A stretch of 64,000 bases of DNA, taken from Cellulomonas avistercoris (GTDB taxonomy: Bacteria; Actinomycetota; Actinomycetes; Actinomycetales; Cellulomonadaceae). Under the pieces are notes generated by a model. The model was given only the letters and a program-made list of their open reading frames with translations, searched no databases and had not been told where the DNA came from. The DNA lies in assembly GCF_014836445.1 (NCBI RefSeq), contig NZ_JACSQV010000002.1, positions 132,789-196,788 on the forward strand, in the 5' to 3' direction. A program made the translations under genes and the position numbers. Shown piece after piece: positions 17,473 through 26,779 of this stretch (the stretch's first letter is position 1; each line of letters opens with the position of its first letter).

Positions 17473-19062
17473 ATGGTCGTGGAGCACGAGACGGCCGCGC
17501 AGGCACGGGCTGCCGCGCGACGACGGTCCGAGCGGTCCGGGCGGGCCGCGCACCCCGCCGCGCCACCGCCGCCGGCCCTGCCACCCGCACCGCCCCCGCC
17601 GCACGCGCTGCGCTGGGACCCGTCGCGGACGCACACCCGCGGTCCCCGGCGCCCGGCGTGGGTCGTGCGGTTCCACGCGCTGCTGCTGGCCAGCGACGTC
17701 GCGGTGCTCGTCGTCGCGACCGCCGCCGCCGCGTGGACGTGGGGGCGCCACGACCCGGCCGTCACGGTCTTCGGCGTGCAGGTGCCCACGGTCTCGTGGC
17801 TGGCCGCCGTCGTCGCGGTGTGGCTCGTGGCCCTGGCGGCGGTGCGCTCACGGTCCGAGCTCATCCTCGCCGTCGGCGTGACCGAGCTGCAGCGCGTGCT
17901 CAACGCGTCGGTGTTCGCGCTCGGCGCCGTGATGAGCACGGCGTTCCTCGCCGAGGCCGACGTCGCCCGCGACACGCTCGCCGGCGCGTTCGGGCTCGGC
18001 CTGCTGGGGCTCATGGTGACGCGCCTGGCGTGGCGGCACCGCCTCATCGCGTGGCGCTCGGCCGGCCGCTGCAAGCGCAACGCCCTGCTCGTCGGGCCGC
18101 GGCGCGACGTCGAGCGCCTCCTGCCGGACCTGCGCCGCAACCACCGCGCGGGCTTCCGGGTCGTCGGCATCGCGCTCACCGACGTGGACCCCGCGCCCGA
18201 CGCCCGCATCGACGACGTCGAGACGTTCGGCCTCGAGGAGCTGGTCGACCGCGCGCACCACCCGCGCGTCACCACCGTCGTGCTCGCGGGCGACCTGCCG
18301 GGCGGGCGCGCGGCCATCCGCCGCCTCGGCTGGTCCCTCGAGGGGGCGGCGACCGAGCTCATCCTGCCGAGCCGTCTCACGTACGTCGCCGGGCCGCGCA
18401 TCCACCTGCGCCCGGTCGAGGGCATGCCGCTCGTGCACCTCTCGCTGCCCACGTACACGGGCGTCGCCTACGTCGCCAAGCGCGTCATGGACGTCCTGGT
18501 GGCGTCGGCCGCGCTCGTCGTGCTCGCACCCGTGCTGCTGGCCGTGGCGGTCGCGATCAAGCTCGACGACGGCGGGCCCGTGCTGTTCCGCCAGCAGCGC
18601 GTGGGCAACCACGAGCAGCTCTTCACGATGTACAAGTTCCGCACGATGGTCGTCGACGCCGAGGCCCGGCTCGCCGCGCTGCAGGAGCGCAACCAGGGCG
18701 CGGGCGTGCTGTTCAAGATGACGGACGACCCGCGCGTCACGCGCGTGGGACGCGTGCTGCGCGCCTGGTCGCTCGACGAGCTGCCGCAGTTCCTCAACGC
18801 GCTCGTCGGGACGATGTCCGTCGTCGGCCCACGCCCCCCGCTGCCGCGCGAGGTCGCGCTCTACGACGGCGACGTGCACCGGCGGCTGCTCTCCAAGCCG
18901 GGCATCACGGGGCTGTGGCAGGTCAGCGGCCGGTCGGACCTGTCGTGGGAGGAGAGCGTGCAGCTCGACCTGTCCTACGTGGAGAACTGGTCGCTGTCGG
19001 GTGACCTCATGATCATCCTGCGGACCTTCCGGTGCGTGCTGGCACGCGCCGGCGCGTACTGA
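17473..19062 (+). CDS. Initiating undecaprenyl-phosphate sugar phosphotransferase (WbaP/CpsE type)
   Basis: A 529-aa protein. A Pro-rich cytoplasmic N-terminus is followed by four hydrophobic helices (within about residues 60-200), a CoA-binding-like region, a fifth helix (VMDVLVASAALVVLAPVLLA) and the catalytic domain with FRQQRVG, YKFRTM, SLDELPQFLNAL, VGPRPPLP and KPGITGLWQVSGRSD. This is the polyprenyl glycosylphosphotransferase signature. It loads the first sugar-1-phosphate on undecaprenyl phosphate and so starts repeat-unit synthesis. ATG 17473 with GACGGGGA upstream is preferred to GTG 17446. It is the last gene of the locus, ending 7 nt from a convergent gene. Confidence 0.93.
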   Translation: MVVEHETAAQARAAARRRSERSGRAAHPAAPPPPALPPAPPPPHALRWDPSRTHTRGPRRPAWVVRFHALLLASDVAVLVVATAAAAWTWGRHDPAVTVFGVQVPTVSWLAAVVAVWLVALAAVRSRSELILAVGVTELQRVLNASVFALGAVMSTAFLAEADVARDTLAGAFGLGLLGLMVTRLAWRHRLIAWRSAGRCKRNALLVGPRRDVERLLPDLRRNHRAGFRVVGIALTDVDPAPDARIDDVETFGLEELVDRAHHPRVTTVVLAGDLPGGRAAIRRLGWSLEGAATELILPSRLTYVAGPRIHLRPVEGMPLVHLSLPTYTGVAYVAKRVMDVLVASAALVVLAPVLLAVAVAIKLDDGGPVLFRQQRVGNHEQLFTMYKFRTMVVDAEARLAALQERNQGAGVLFKMTDDPRVTRVGRVLRAWSLDELPQFLNALVGTMSVVGPRPPLPREVALYDGDVHRRLLSKPGITGLWQVSGRSDLSWEESVQLDLSYVENWSLSGDLMIILRTFRCVLARAGAY

Positions 19063-19069
19063 CGAGGCG

Positions 19070-20329
19070 TCAGCCCGCGTCCTGCGCGAGCCGGTCCAGC
19101 GCGAGCGCCGCGAGCACCGCGGCGCTGGGCGCGAGCGCGTCGTCGGCGAAACGGGCCCGCGGCGAGTGGTTGTACGGCGCGTCCGCCGGGTCCAGCCCCG
19201 CGGGCGTCGCGCCGACGAACACGAAGGCACCGGGCACCTGCTGCAGGACGTAGGAGAAGTCCTCGGCGCCGGGCACGGGCACGTCCGCCTCGACCCACCC
19301 CGCGTCGCCGTACAGGCCCCGCGTCAGGCGGCGGGCGCGCGCGACCTCGTCCGCGTCGTTCTCCGTGACCGGGTAGCCGCGCGTGTACTCGACGGTCGCG
19401 GACAGCCCGTGCGCCGCGGCGACGTGCTCGCACAGGCGCGTGATCCGCTCGGGCACCGCCGCGTGCGTCGCCGGGCTGAACGTGCGGACCGTCGCCTCGA
19501 GGTAGGCCGTGTCCGGGATGATGTTGTCCTTGGTCCCCGCCTCGACGCGGCCCACCGTGACGACCACCGGGTCGAACACGTCGAACTGCCGCGTGACCAT
19601 CGTCTGCAGCGCCAGCACCATCTCGGCCGCGACGGGCACGGGGTCCGCCGCGAGGTAGGGCTTGGACCCGTGCCCGCCGCGACCCTCGACCGTGACCCGC
19701 ACCGTGTCCGACGCCGCCATGAAGGTCCCCGCGCGGGACGCGACGACGCCCGCCGGCAGCGTCGAGGACATGACGTGCACGCCGTACGCGGCGACGACCG
19801 GCGTGCCCGCCGCCTCCAGCACGCCCTCCTCGATCATGAACCGGGCGCCGTGGTACCCCTCCTCGCCCGGCTGGAACATCAGGACGACGGACCCGGCGAT
19901 CTGCTCGCGACGCGCCGCGAGCAGCCGCGCGGCCCCGACGAGGCCCGCCACGTGCAGGTCGTGCCCGCACGCGTGCATCACGCCGTCGTGCTCCGACGTG
20001 AAGGGCTCGTCGGTCCGCTCGGTCACCGGCAGGGCGTCCATGTCGCCGCGCAACAGCACCGCGGGCCCCGGCCGCGCACCGCGCAGCACCGCCGTGACGG
20101 ACGACAGCGCGCGCCCCGTCGTCACCTCGAGGTCCAGGTCCGCGAGCGCGTCCAGCACGAGCTGCTGCGTCCTCGGCAGGTCCAGGCCGCGCTCGGGGAC
20201 GCGGTGCAGCGCGTGGCGCAGCGCCGACGTGCGCGGCAGGTCCGCGAGCGCGTCGTCGCGCAGGGACGCCAGCACGTCGTCGGCCAGCCCGCTGGCCCGG
20301 TCCCGGGTCGTGTCCTCGTCGTGCCCCAT
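19070..20329 (-). CDS. M20 family metallopeptidase/amidohydrolase
   Basis: A 419-aa protein of the hippurate hydrolase/N-acyl-amino-acid amidohydrolase (IAA-amino-acid hydrolase) kind. LLRGDMDALP, HACGHDLHVA, FQPGEEGYHGA and the lid-domain GRGGHGSKP give the Cys/His/Glu ligands of the di-metal centre; YPVTEND and GAEDFSYVLQ complete the family pattern. It should hydrolyse N-acyl amino acids in the cytoplasm. It is a single gene, convergent with the sugar transferase gene and divergent from the gene at 20463. The natural acyl amino acid substrate is not evident. Confidence 0.9.
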   Translation of the reverse strand: MGHDEDTTRDRASGLADDVLASLRDDALADLPRTSALRHALHRVPERGLDLPRTQQLVLDALADLDLEVTTGRALSSVTAVLRGARPGPAVLLRGDMDALPVTERTDEPFTSEHDGVMHACGHDLHVAGLVGAARLLAARREQIAGSVVLMFQPGEEGYHGARFMIEEGVLEAAGTPVVAAYGVHVMSSTLPAGVVASRAGTFMAASDTVRVTVEGRGGHGSKPYLAADPVPVAAEMVLALQTMVTRQFDVFDPVVVTVGRVEAGTKDNIIPDTAYLEATVRTFSPATHAAVPERITRLCEHVAAAHGLSATVEYTRGYPVTENDADEVARARRLTRGLYGDAGWVEADVPVPGAEDFSYVLQQVPGAFVFVGATPAGLDPADAPYNHSPRARFADDALAPSAAVLAALALDRLAQDAG

Positions 20330-20450
20330 GCCGCCACCCTGCCACAGCGCACGCGCGGGTCGAGCGCCTGCTCCACCCGGGTGACGTCCACGATCGGGCG
20401 GTCCCCCGTCCGCCGACCACGACGTCCCACGACGCCGCCCGACCGGTCCC

Positions 20451-20456
20451 TAACCT
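20451..20456 (+). promoter_or_regulatory. -10 hexamer TAACCT of a probable leaderless transcript
   Basis: TAACCT ends 6 nt before GTG 20463. There is no ribosome-binding site between them, so transcription would start at or beside the start codon. The same arrangement recurs at six other genes in this window. Confidence 0.5.
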
Positions 20457-20462
20457 GGGCCG

Positions 20463-21368
20463 GTGCCCACCCGCCCCGACGCCGACGGCCGCGGCCCCGC
20501 GCCCGTGCCCGTCGCGATCGCCCCGGGCTGGGACAGCGCGTGGGTGTCGACGCCTCCCCGTGGCGCCGCACCGGTGGCGCCTGCGCCGCCCTCGTCGAGC
20601 GACCCCGGCCGGCCGGGTGGACGCCCACCGCGTCGGCGCGCGCGGACGCGCCCGGTGACGGTGGCCGCCGCGGCGGCCGCGCTCGTCGTGTCCGCCGCGG
20701 TGGCCGCGGCGTCGCTCGCGGGTGGCGACCCGGCGGACGGTGCGACCGGCGCCGGCACGACGTCGTCGCCGACCCCGTCGGCACCGGGCACGGCGGCCCT
20801 GGACCGCGAGATCGGTCGCCTGCGCGTGGACCTGGCGGTGGCGCGCGCGACCTGGGCGGGCGCGGTGCAGGGCGACCCGTCCGCCCGCGAGGACCTCGGG
20901 GCGGCCGTCGACGCCGCCCAGGCGTGGCTCGACGGCTACGTCGCGCCGTCGAGCGCGCGGGACGTCGGCCGCCTGCAGCGCGAGGCCGGTGCGCACCGCG
21001 AGGTGCTCGCGACCCTGCTCGCGCGGGTGGGGCAGGTCGAGGCCGCGCCGACGTCCGCGAGCACGCCCGACGGGTCGTCCGGTACGGGGTCGTCCGACGC
21101 GGAGGCGTCCGACGCGGGACGGCCCCGTGCGGTCCCGGACGCACCCGCGTCGACGCGCGCACCGGCACGTCCGGCGGGCTCGCCGCCGCTCGCCACGTCC
21201 GCCCCCGTCCCGGACCCGACGACGCCCGCGGCCGCGCCGCCCCCCGCGGCCCCGACGGCCGACCCCGTACCGGCGTCACCCTCCCCCGCGCCCGAGCCCT
21301 CGCCACCGTCCGACCCGACCGCGCCGCCGGCCGACGACGAGACCACGGCACCGCCCGCGACCCCCTGA
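20463..21368 (+). CDS. Hypothetical single-pass membrane protein with Pro/Ser/Thr-rich external tail
   Basis: A 301-aa protein of unknown function. A Pro/Arg-rich cytoplasmic N-terminus (about 65 residues) precedes one membrane helix (VTVAAAAAALVVSAAVAAASLAG cut here only as a description of residues about 65-87). A short helical, possibly coiled-coil segment (about 115-190) follows, with a long low-complexity Ala/Pro/Ser/Thr tail. No catalytic motif is visible. It stands alone between the M20 gene and the helicase-associated gene. Its start is GTG directly after a TAnnnT hexamer. Confidence 0.55.
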   Translation: MPTRPDADGRGPAPVPVAIAPGWDSAWVSTPPRGAAPVAPAPPSSSDPGRPGGRPPRRRARTRPVTVAAAAAALVVSAAVAAASLAGGDPADGATGAGTTSSPTPSAPGTAALDREIGRLRVDLAVARATWAGAVQGDPSAREDLGAAVDAAQAWLDGYVAPSSARDVGRLQREAGAHREVLATLLARVGQVEAAPTSASTPDGSSGTGSSDAEASDAGRPRAVPDAPASTRAPARPAGSPPLATSAPVPDPTTPAAAPPPAAPTADPVPASPSPAPEPSPPSDPTAPPADDETTAPPATP

Positions 21369-21441
21369 CGCCCCCTCCCCGCGCGGGTGCACGTCCCGGC
21401 CCGCGGGACCGGAGGTCCGACGCCCACGTATCGTGGAGCGG

Positions 21442-23847
21442 ATGGCCACGTTCACCGGGTACCTGCGCGCACGCAGCGACGACGAGCTCGTCGCGCTGCT
21501 CGTGCGCCGACCCGACCTGGCCACGCCGCACCCCGCGACGATGGCGTCCCTCGCGGCCCGCGCCACCAGCCGCTCGAGCCTCGACCGCGTGCTGACCTGG
21601 GTGGACGCGCTCGTGCTGCAGGTGCTCGAGGCGGTCGTCGTGCTCACGCCGCGCACGGGCGCCCCGTCGCGGCAGGACGTGCTCGCGGCCGTGGGCGCCG
21701 GGCCGGACGACGCGCCCGCCGTGGCGCGCGCGGTCGACGACGCCGTCGCGCTCCTGCTGCTGTGGCCCGACGACGACGGCGCGCTGCACCCGGCGCCGGG
21801 CCTGGTCGACGCGCTCGGCGGGTCCGTCGCGGGTCTGGCTCCCGGTGGTGAGGACGACGGCACCGACGCCCCGGGCGGGACCCCGGGACCGGTCACGCGT
21901 GACGACGGGCCGCTCGCGGTGCTGGCCGACGCGCCCGCGGCGGCCGGTCCGGTGCTCGACGCCCTCACGTGGGGCCCGCCCGTGGGGCTCGTGCCGCCTC
22001 CCGGCACCACCGCGGCCGACGCCGTGACCTGGCTGCTCGCGCACGGCCTGCTGGTCCGCGGCGACGGCCGGCACGTGCTGCTGCCGCGCGACGTGGCGCT
22101 GGCCCTGCGGGGCGGGCGCACCCACCGCGCGCCGGCCCTCGCGCCGACGTCGGCCGACGCGCCCGTGCGGGACCCGCAGACCGTCGCCGCGGAGTCCGCC
22201 CGCGCGGCCGAGCACACCGTGCGCCTGGTCCGCCAGCTGCTGACCCGCTGGGAGCAGACCCCGCCGCACGTCCTGCGGGGCGGTGGCCTGGGGGCGCGCG
22301 ACCTGCGCCGCACCGCGCAGGGGCTCGACGTCGACGACGCGCACGCCGCGTGGCTCGTCGAGACCGCCGCGGCGGCCGGGCTGCTGGCCGACGACGGCGA
22401 GGAGACCCCGTCGTTCGTCCCGACCCTCGAGGCCGACGCGTGGTCCGCGCAGGACGTCGCCCCCCGCTGGGGGGCGCTCGCGCGCGCGTGGCTGACGTCG
22501 GCCCGCACGCCGTGGCTCGTCGGGGCGCGTGACGAGCGCGGCGCACTGCGGGCCGCGCTGGACCCCGAGCTGAGCCGGCCGTGGGTGCCGCGGCTGCGGC
22601 GCGCGGTCCTCGACGTGCTCGCGGCCGCACCCGTCGGCGCCGCCCTGTCCGCCGCCGACGTCCACGCCGCGCTGCAGTGGCGCTCACCGCGCTCGGTGCC
22701 GCCGCTGTCCGCGGTCGAGGCGGTCCTCACCGACGCGACCCGCCTCGGCGTGCTCGGCGCCGGCGCGCTGGCGGCCGCGGGGCGCGCGCTGCTCGCGGGC
22801 GACGACGCCGTCGAGGCGCTCGCCGCGGACCTGCCGGCGCCCGTCGAGGAGATCCTGCTGCAGGGCGACCTCACCGGCGTCGTGCCCGGACACCCCGGCG
22901 CGGACCTCGAGGACCTGCTGGACCTGGCCGCGGTCGTCGAGTCCCGCGGGGGTGCGGTGACCGTGCGGTTCACCGCCGACTCGGTGCTGCGCGCGCTGGA
23001 CGCGGGCACGACGGCGGACGACCTGCTCGCGCGGCTGTCCGCCGCCGCACGGGGACGCGTCCCGCAGCCGCTGGAGTACCTGGTGCGGGACGTCGCACGG
23101 CGCCACGGCCGGCTGCGGGCCGGTGCGGCGTCGTCGTACGTCCGCGCCGACGACCCCGCGCTGCTGGCAGGGCTCGCCGACGACCCCCACCTGGCGTCCC
23201 TGCGGCCGCGGCTCCTGGCCCCGACGGTGCTCGTCGCCGACGCCTCGCCGGGCGAGCTGCTCGCGGCGCTGCGCGCGCGCGGCCTGGCGCCCGTCGCGGA
23301 GGACGCGCAGGGGTCCGTCGTGCATGCCGTCGCACCCGAGCGACGCGTCCGTGCCCGCGCCGCCCGCACGTCGCCCGTGCGCGAGCGTCCGCTGCCCGAG
23401 CGCGCCGCGTCCGTCGTCGCGACGCTGCGCCGGGGCGACGTCCCGGATCCCGCGACGTCCTCGCGCACCCCCGACCCGCGGCACGCCACCCACGACGCCG
23501 GCTCGTACCTGACGCGCTCGGTCGACGTCGCGCACGCCACGGCCGCGAGCCGCCGGGCACGCGCGGCGCGCACCGGCGAGGCGGCCGGGCCCGCCCGGGC
23601 GCGCGCGGCCGGCGGAACATCCGAGCCCGCCGACCTGTTGGTGGTCCTGCGGGAGGCGGCGCAGGCGCGCACGTCCGTGTGGGTCGAGATGGTGGGCCCC
23701 GACGGCCGGTCGCAGCGTCGCCTCGTGCGGCCGCTGAAGGTGGAGGGCGGCCGGCTGCGCGCGCTGGACCCGCAGCGCGAGGCCGAGCTCACCGTCGCCG
23801 TCCACCGCATCGCGGGCGTCGAGCCCGCCGACACACCTGCCTCATGA
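21442..23847 (+). CDS. Helicase-associated (XPB/Ssl2-like partner) protein
   Basis: An 801-aa protein lacking Walker motifs. The N-terminus (FTGYLRARSDDELVALLVRRPDL) and the helical, winged-helix-like repeats match the actinobacterial helicase-C-terminal-domain-3 family, whose gene sits beside XPB helicase in mycobacteria as well (Rv0862c next to Rv0861c). The last part, with LLVVLREAAQARTSVWVEM, resembles a WYL-like or SH3-type module (residues about 725-790). It probably works with the XPB helicase 73 nt downstream in DNA repair or remodelling, but no biochemical role is established. ATG 21442 lies 7 nt after TATCGT (21429-21434); GTG 21433 is an alternative. Confidence 0.75.
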   Translation: MATFTGYLRARSDDELVALLVRRPDLATPHPATMASLAARATSRSSLDRVLTWVDALVLQVLEAVVVLTPRTGAPSRQDVLAAVGAGPDDAPAVARAVDDAVALLLLWPDDDGALHPAPGLVDALGGSVAGLAPGGEDDGTDAPGGTPGPVTRDDGPLAVLADAPAAAGPVLDALTWGPPVGLVPPPGTTAADAVTWLLAHGLLVRGDGRHVLLPRDVALALRGGRTHRAPALAPTSADAPVRDPQTVAAESARAAEHTVRLVRQLLTRWEQTPPHVLRGGGLGARDLRRTAQGLDVDDAHAAWLVETAAAAGLLADDGEETPSFVPTLEADAWSAQDVAPRWGALARAWLTSARTPWLVGARDERGALRAALDPELSRPWVPRLRRAVLDVLAAAPVGAALSAADVHAALQWRSPRSVPPLSAVEAVLTDATRLGVLGAGALAAAGRALLAGDDAVEALAADLPAPVEEILLQGDLTGVVPGHPGADLEDLLDLAAVVESRGGAVTVRFTADSVLRALDAGTTADDLLARLSAAARGRVPQPLEYLVRDVARRHGRLRAGAASSYVRADDPALLAGLADDPHLASLRPRLLAPTVLVADASPGELLAALRARGLAPVAEDAQGSVVHAVAPERRVRARAARTSPVRERPLPERAASVVATLRRGDVPDPATSSRTPDPRHATHDAGSYLTRSVDVAHATAASRRARAARTGEAAGPARARAAGGTSEPADLLVVLREAAQARTSVWVEMVGPDGRSQRRLVRPLKVEGGRLRALDPQREAELTVAVHRIAGVEPADTPAS

Positions 23848-23920
23848 GACCGGGGGACCCGGGCGCGCACGCGTCCGGCCCGTCGGTCCCGCGAGAACGA
23901 CGCAACCAGGGAGAACCCGA

Positions 23921-25567
23921 GTGCCCGACGGCCCGCTGATCGTCCAGTCCGACAAGACCCTCCTGCTGGAGGTCGACCACGACCAGGCCGACGCGTGCCG
24001 CCGCGCCATCGCCCCCTTCGCCGAGCTCGAGCGCGCACCCGAGCACGTCCACACCTACCGGCTGACGCCGCTGGGCCTGTGGAACGCGCGCGCCGCCGGG
24101 CACGACGCCGAGCAGGTCGTCGACACCCTCCTGGAGTTCAGCCGCTACCCGGTGCCGCACGCGCTGCTCGTCGACGTCGCGGAGACCATGTCCCGGTACG
24201 GCCGGCTGCAGCTGGTCCAGGACCCGGTGCACGGGCTCGTGCTGCACGCGCTCGACGCGGCCGTGCTCGCCGAGGTCATGAAGTCGCGGCGCACGGCGGG
24301 GCTGCTGGGCGCACGGCTCGACGAGACCGACGTGGTCGTGCACCCGTCCGAGCGCGGGCACCTCAAGCAGGTGCTGGTCAAGCTCGGCTGGCCCGCGGAG
24401 GACCTCGCCGGGTACGTCGACGGCGAGGCCCACGAGATCGGCCTGCTCGAGGACGGCTGGTCGCTGCGGCCCTACCAGAAGCAGGCCGTCGACGGGTTCT
24501 TCCACGGCGGGTCGGGCGTCGTGGTGCTGCCCTGCGGGGCCGGCAAGACGCTCGTGGGCGCGGGTGCGATGGCGCGGTCGTCGACCACGACCCTGATCCT
24601 CGTGACCAACACGGTCTCGGCGCGGCAGTGGCGCGACGAGCTCGTCAAGCGCACCACGCTGACCGAGGACGAGATCGGCGAGTACTCGGGCACCCGCAAG
24701 GAGGTCCGGCCGGTCACGATCGCGACCTACCAGGTGCTGACGACCAAGCGGAAGGGCGTCTACACGCACCTCGAGCTGCTCGACGCCCGCGACTGGGGCC
24801 TCATCGTCTACGACGAGGTCCACCTGCTGCCCGCGCCGATCTTCCGCATGACCGCGGACCTGCAGGCCCGCCGGCGCCTGGGGCTCACGGCGACGCTCGT
24901 GCGCGAGGACGGCCGCGAGGACGAGGTGTTCTCCCTCATCGGGCCCAAGCGGTTCGACGCACCGTGGAAGGACATCGAGTCCCAGGGGTACATCGCGCCC
25001 GCCGAGTGCGTCGAGGTGCGCCTGACGCTGCCGGACCACGAGCGCATGACGTACGCGACCGCCGAGCCCGAGGACCGCTACCGGCTCGCGGCCACCGCCG
25101 CGGGCAAGAACCGGGTCGTCGACTCGCTGGTGTCCAAGCACGCCGGTGAGCAGACGCTCGTCATCGGCCAGTACCTCGACCAGCTGCACGACCTGGCCGA
25201 GCACCTGGGCGCCGACCTCATCACCGGCGAGACGACCGTCCGCGAGCGCCAGCGCCTGTTCGACGCGTTCCGCACGGGCGAGATCACGACGCTCGTGGTC
25301 TCCAAGGTCGCGAACTTCTCGATCGACCTGCCCGAGGCGTCCGTCGCCATCCAGGTGTCCGGGTCGTTCGGCTCGCGCCAGGAGGAGGCCCAGCGCCTCG
25401 GCCGGATCATGCGTCCCAAGGCCGACGGCAAGACGGCGCACTTCTACACGGTCGTGGCGCGCGACACCGTCGACCAGGACTTCGCCGCCCACCGCCAGCG
25501 CTTCCTGGCGGAGCAGGGCTACGCGTACACGATCGTCGACGCGGAGGACCTGGGCGTCGCCCGCTGA
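23921..25567 (+). CDS. XPB-type DNA repair helicase (superfamily 2)
   Basis: A 548-aa helicase. An N-terminal XPB domain (residues about 1-150) precedes RecA-like domain 1 with LRPYQKQAVDGF (Q-like motif), PCGAGKT (Walker A, Lys209), DEVH (Walker B, Asp298) and LTATLVRED. Domain 2 has ITGETTVRERQRLFDAF, VANFSIDLPEA and QRLGRIMRPK (motif VI). It is a 3'-5' ATP-dependent DNA helicase homologous to eukaryotic TFIIH XPB, in bacteria mostly confined to actinobacteria and a few other lineages. GTG 23921 follows GGGAGAA. It is probably in one transcript with the upstream partner gene. Confidence 0.95.
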   Translation: MPDGPLIVQSDKTLLLEVDHDQADACRRAIAPFAELERAPEHVHTYRLTPLGLWNARAAGHDAEQVVDTLLEFSRYPVPHALLVDVAETMSRYGRLQLVQDPVHGLVLHALDAAVLAEVMKSRRTAGLLGARLDETDVVVHPSERGHLKQVLVKLGWPAEDLAGYVDGEAHEIGLLEDGWSLRPYQKQAVDGFFHGGSGVVVLPCGAGKTLVGAGAMARSSTTTLILVTNTVSARQWRDELVKRTTLTEDEIGEYSGTRKEVRPVTIATYQVLTTKRKGVYTHLELLDARDWGLIVYDEVHLLPAPIFRMTADLQARRRLGLTATLVREDGREDEVFSLIGPKRFDAPWKDIESQGYIAPAECVEVRLTLPDHERMTYATAEPEDRYRLAATAAGKNRVVDSLVSKHAGEQTLVIGQYLDQLHDLAEHLGADLITGETTVRERQRLFDAFRTGEITTLVVSKVANFSIDLPEASVAIQVSGSFGSRQEEAQRLGRIMRPKADGKTAHFYTVVARDTVDQDFAAHRQRFLAEQGYAYTIVDAEDLGVAR

Positions 25568-25610
25568 CCCCACGCCCCGCTGCACCCACCCCTTCCCGAC
25601 CCCCACCGTG

Positions 25611-25636
25611 GGAGTGGTCGCACATGTGACCACTCC
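25611..25636. terminator. Inverted repeat after the XPB gene, terminator or operator
   Basis: GGAGTGGTC (25611-25619) and GACCACTCC (25628-25636) are perfect complements around an 8-nt GCACATGT loop. No U-run follows. It lies 43 nt after the helicase stop and about 100 nt before the GNAT start, so it could end the helicase transcript or act as an operator. The rest of the 25568-25738 gap shows nothing else. Confidence 0.5.
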
Positions 25637-25738
25637 ACGCTCGGCACGACGCAGACGTGCCCACTTCGCGGGCGCCGACCCACTGCTGGAGACGGCCGGC
25701 GTCGCGTCGGGGCCCGGATCTGCGAGAAACTGGGATCG

Positions 25739-26779
25739 ATGACCTCTCTGCTGCTGGACCCTGACCTCCTGTCGACCGCCCTGCCCGCCGGGTGGCACGC
25801 CGCCCTCCCCGGACCGCACGACGTGGCCGACCTGCACGCGCTGCGCGCACGGCACGAGGTCGCCGCGCGGGGTGCGGAGTCGGCGGGTCCCGACGCGACC
25901 CGCGCCGAGCTCACGGGGGACGCCGCCGCCAGCCGCGTGCACATGATGGTGCGGGACGCCTCCGGTGCCGCGCGCGGGTGGGCGACCGCGCAGGACCGTG
26001 CGGCGGGCCGTGTGCTCGTGGCCGTCGTCGTCGACCCCGAGCTCGACGACGCGACGGGCGACGAGGTCGCGGCCGCGCTCTTCGCGTGGGCCGAGGGCGC
26101 CGGCGGGGCGCAGGCGCGCGACCGCGGGCTGACCCGCACGCAGCTCGACAGCGGCGCCTTCGAGCCCGACGCGCGCCACCAGCGCCGGCTCGCCGCCGCC
26201 GGCTACGAGCGCGTCCGGACGTGGTGGCAGATGCGCCGCCCCGTGGTCGACGACGACCGCGGCCTGCGCCCCACCGGACCCGGCGTGGTGGTCCGCCGGC
26301 TGGACCGCGACGAGGGCGCGATGCCCGGGACGCGCGACCTCGCCGCGGCGCACGACGTGCTCGAGCAGGCGTTCGGCGACCACTTCAACTACCACGAGGA
26401 GACGTTCGACGAGTTCCTCGCGCGGCTGCGGTCCGACCCGGGTCACCGGTGGGACCACTGGTGGCTCGCCGAGCTCGTCGACGGCGACGAGCCGCAGCCG
26501 GTCGGGGTGCTCATCGCGAGCGCGTCGACCGACGCCGACGGCCGCGCCGTCGGCAGCTACGTCGAGTACCTCGGCGTCCTGCGGGCCGCCCGGGGTCGCG
26601 GCGTGGCGCGCTCGCTCCTCGACGCCGTCGTCACGGACGCCGCCGAGCGGGGCCGCGCGTACGTCGGGCTCGAGGTCGACGCCGACTCCCCCACCGGAGC
26701 GGCGGACCTGTACCTGTCCTCCGGCTACACGACGTCGTACGTCACGCAGTCGTGGCACCGGTACGTCGACGTCCACTGA
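25739..26779 (+). CDS. Tandem GNAT N-acetyltransferase-like protein
   Basis: A 346-aa protein with two GNAT-fold halves. The C-terminal half has SYVEYLGVLRAARGRGVARSLL, the acetyl-CoA pyrophosphate loop (R-G-x-G-V/A), then GLEVDADSPTGAADLYLSSGY. The N-terminal half is more degenerate. The layout resembles mycothiol synthase and related actinobacterial double-GNAT proteins, but it is not close enough to name as MshD. The substrate is unknown. ATG 25739 has no strong ribosome site. Confidence 0.8.
   Translation: MTSLLLDPDLLSTALPAGWHAALPGPHDVADLHALRARHEVAARGAESAGPDATRAELTGDAAASRVHMMVRDASGAARGWATAQDRAAGRVLVAVVVDPELDDATGDEVAAALFAWAEGAGGAQARDRGLTRTQLDSGAFEPDARHQRRLAAAGYERVRTWWQMRRPVVDDDRGLRPTGPGVVVRRLDRDEGAMPGTRDLAAAHDVLEQAFGDHFNYHEETFDEFLARLRSDPGHRWDHWWLAELVDGDEPQPVGVLIASASTDADGRAVGSYVEYLGVLRAARGRGVARSLLDAVVTDAAERGRAYVGLEVDADSPTGAADLYLSSGYTTSYVTQSWHRYVDVH

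Noticed and set aside
15007..17751. Very long open frame on the minus strand across the pyruvyl transferase and GT4 genes, about 900 codons
   Set aside because: It is an antisense shadow caused by extreme third-position GC. The product is Arg/Ala/Pro/Gly-rich with no family motif, while the plus-strand genes have clear motifs.
19059..19073. CTGACG-AGG-CGTCAG palindrome at the convergent stops, and a similar CTGACC-N5-GGTCAG at 37855-37871
   Set aside because: Two TGA stops facing each other always create TGA/TCA, so half of each stem is automatic. The stems are too short to call terminators.
23848..23920. Possible regulatory region between the helicase-associated gene and XPB
   Set aside because: Only short GC-rich imperfect repeats are visible and there is no promoter-like hexamer pair.
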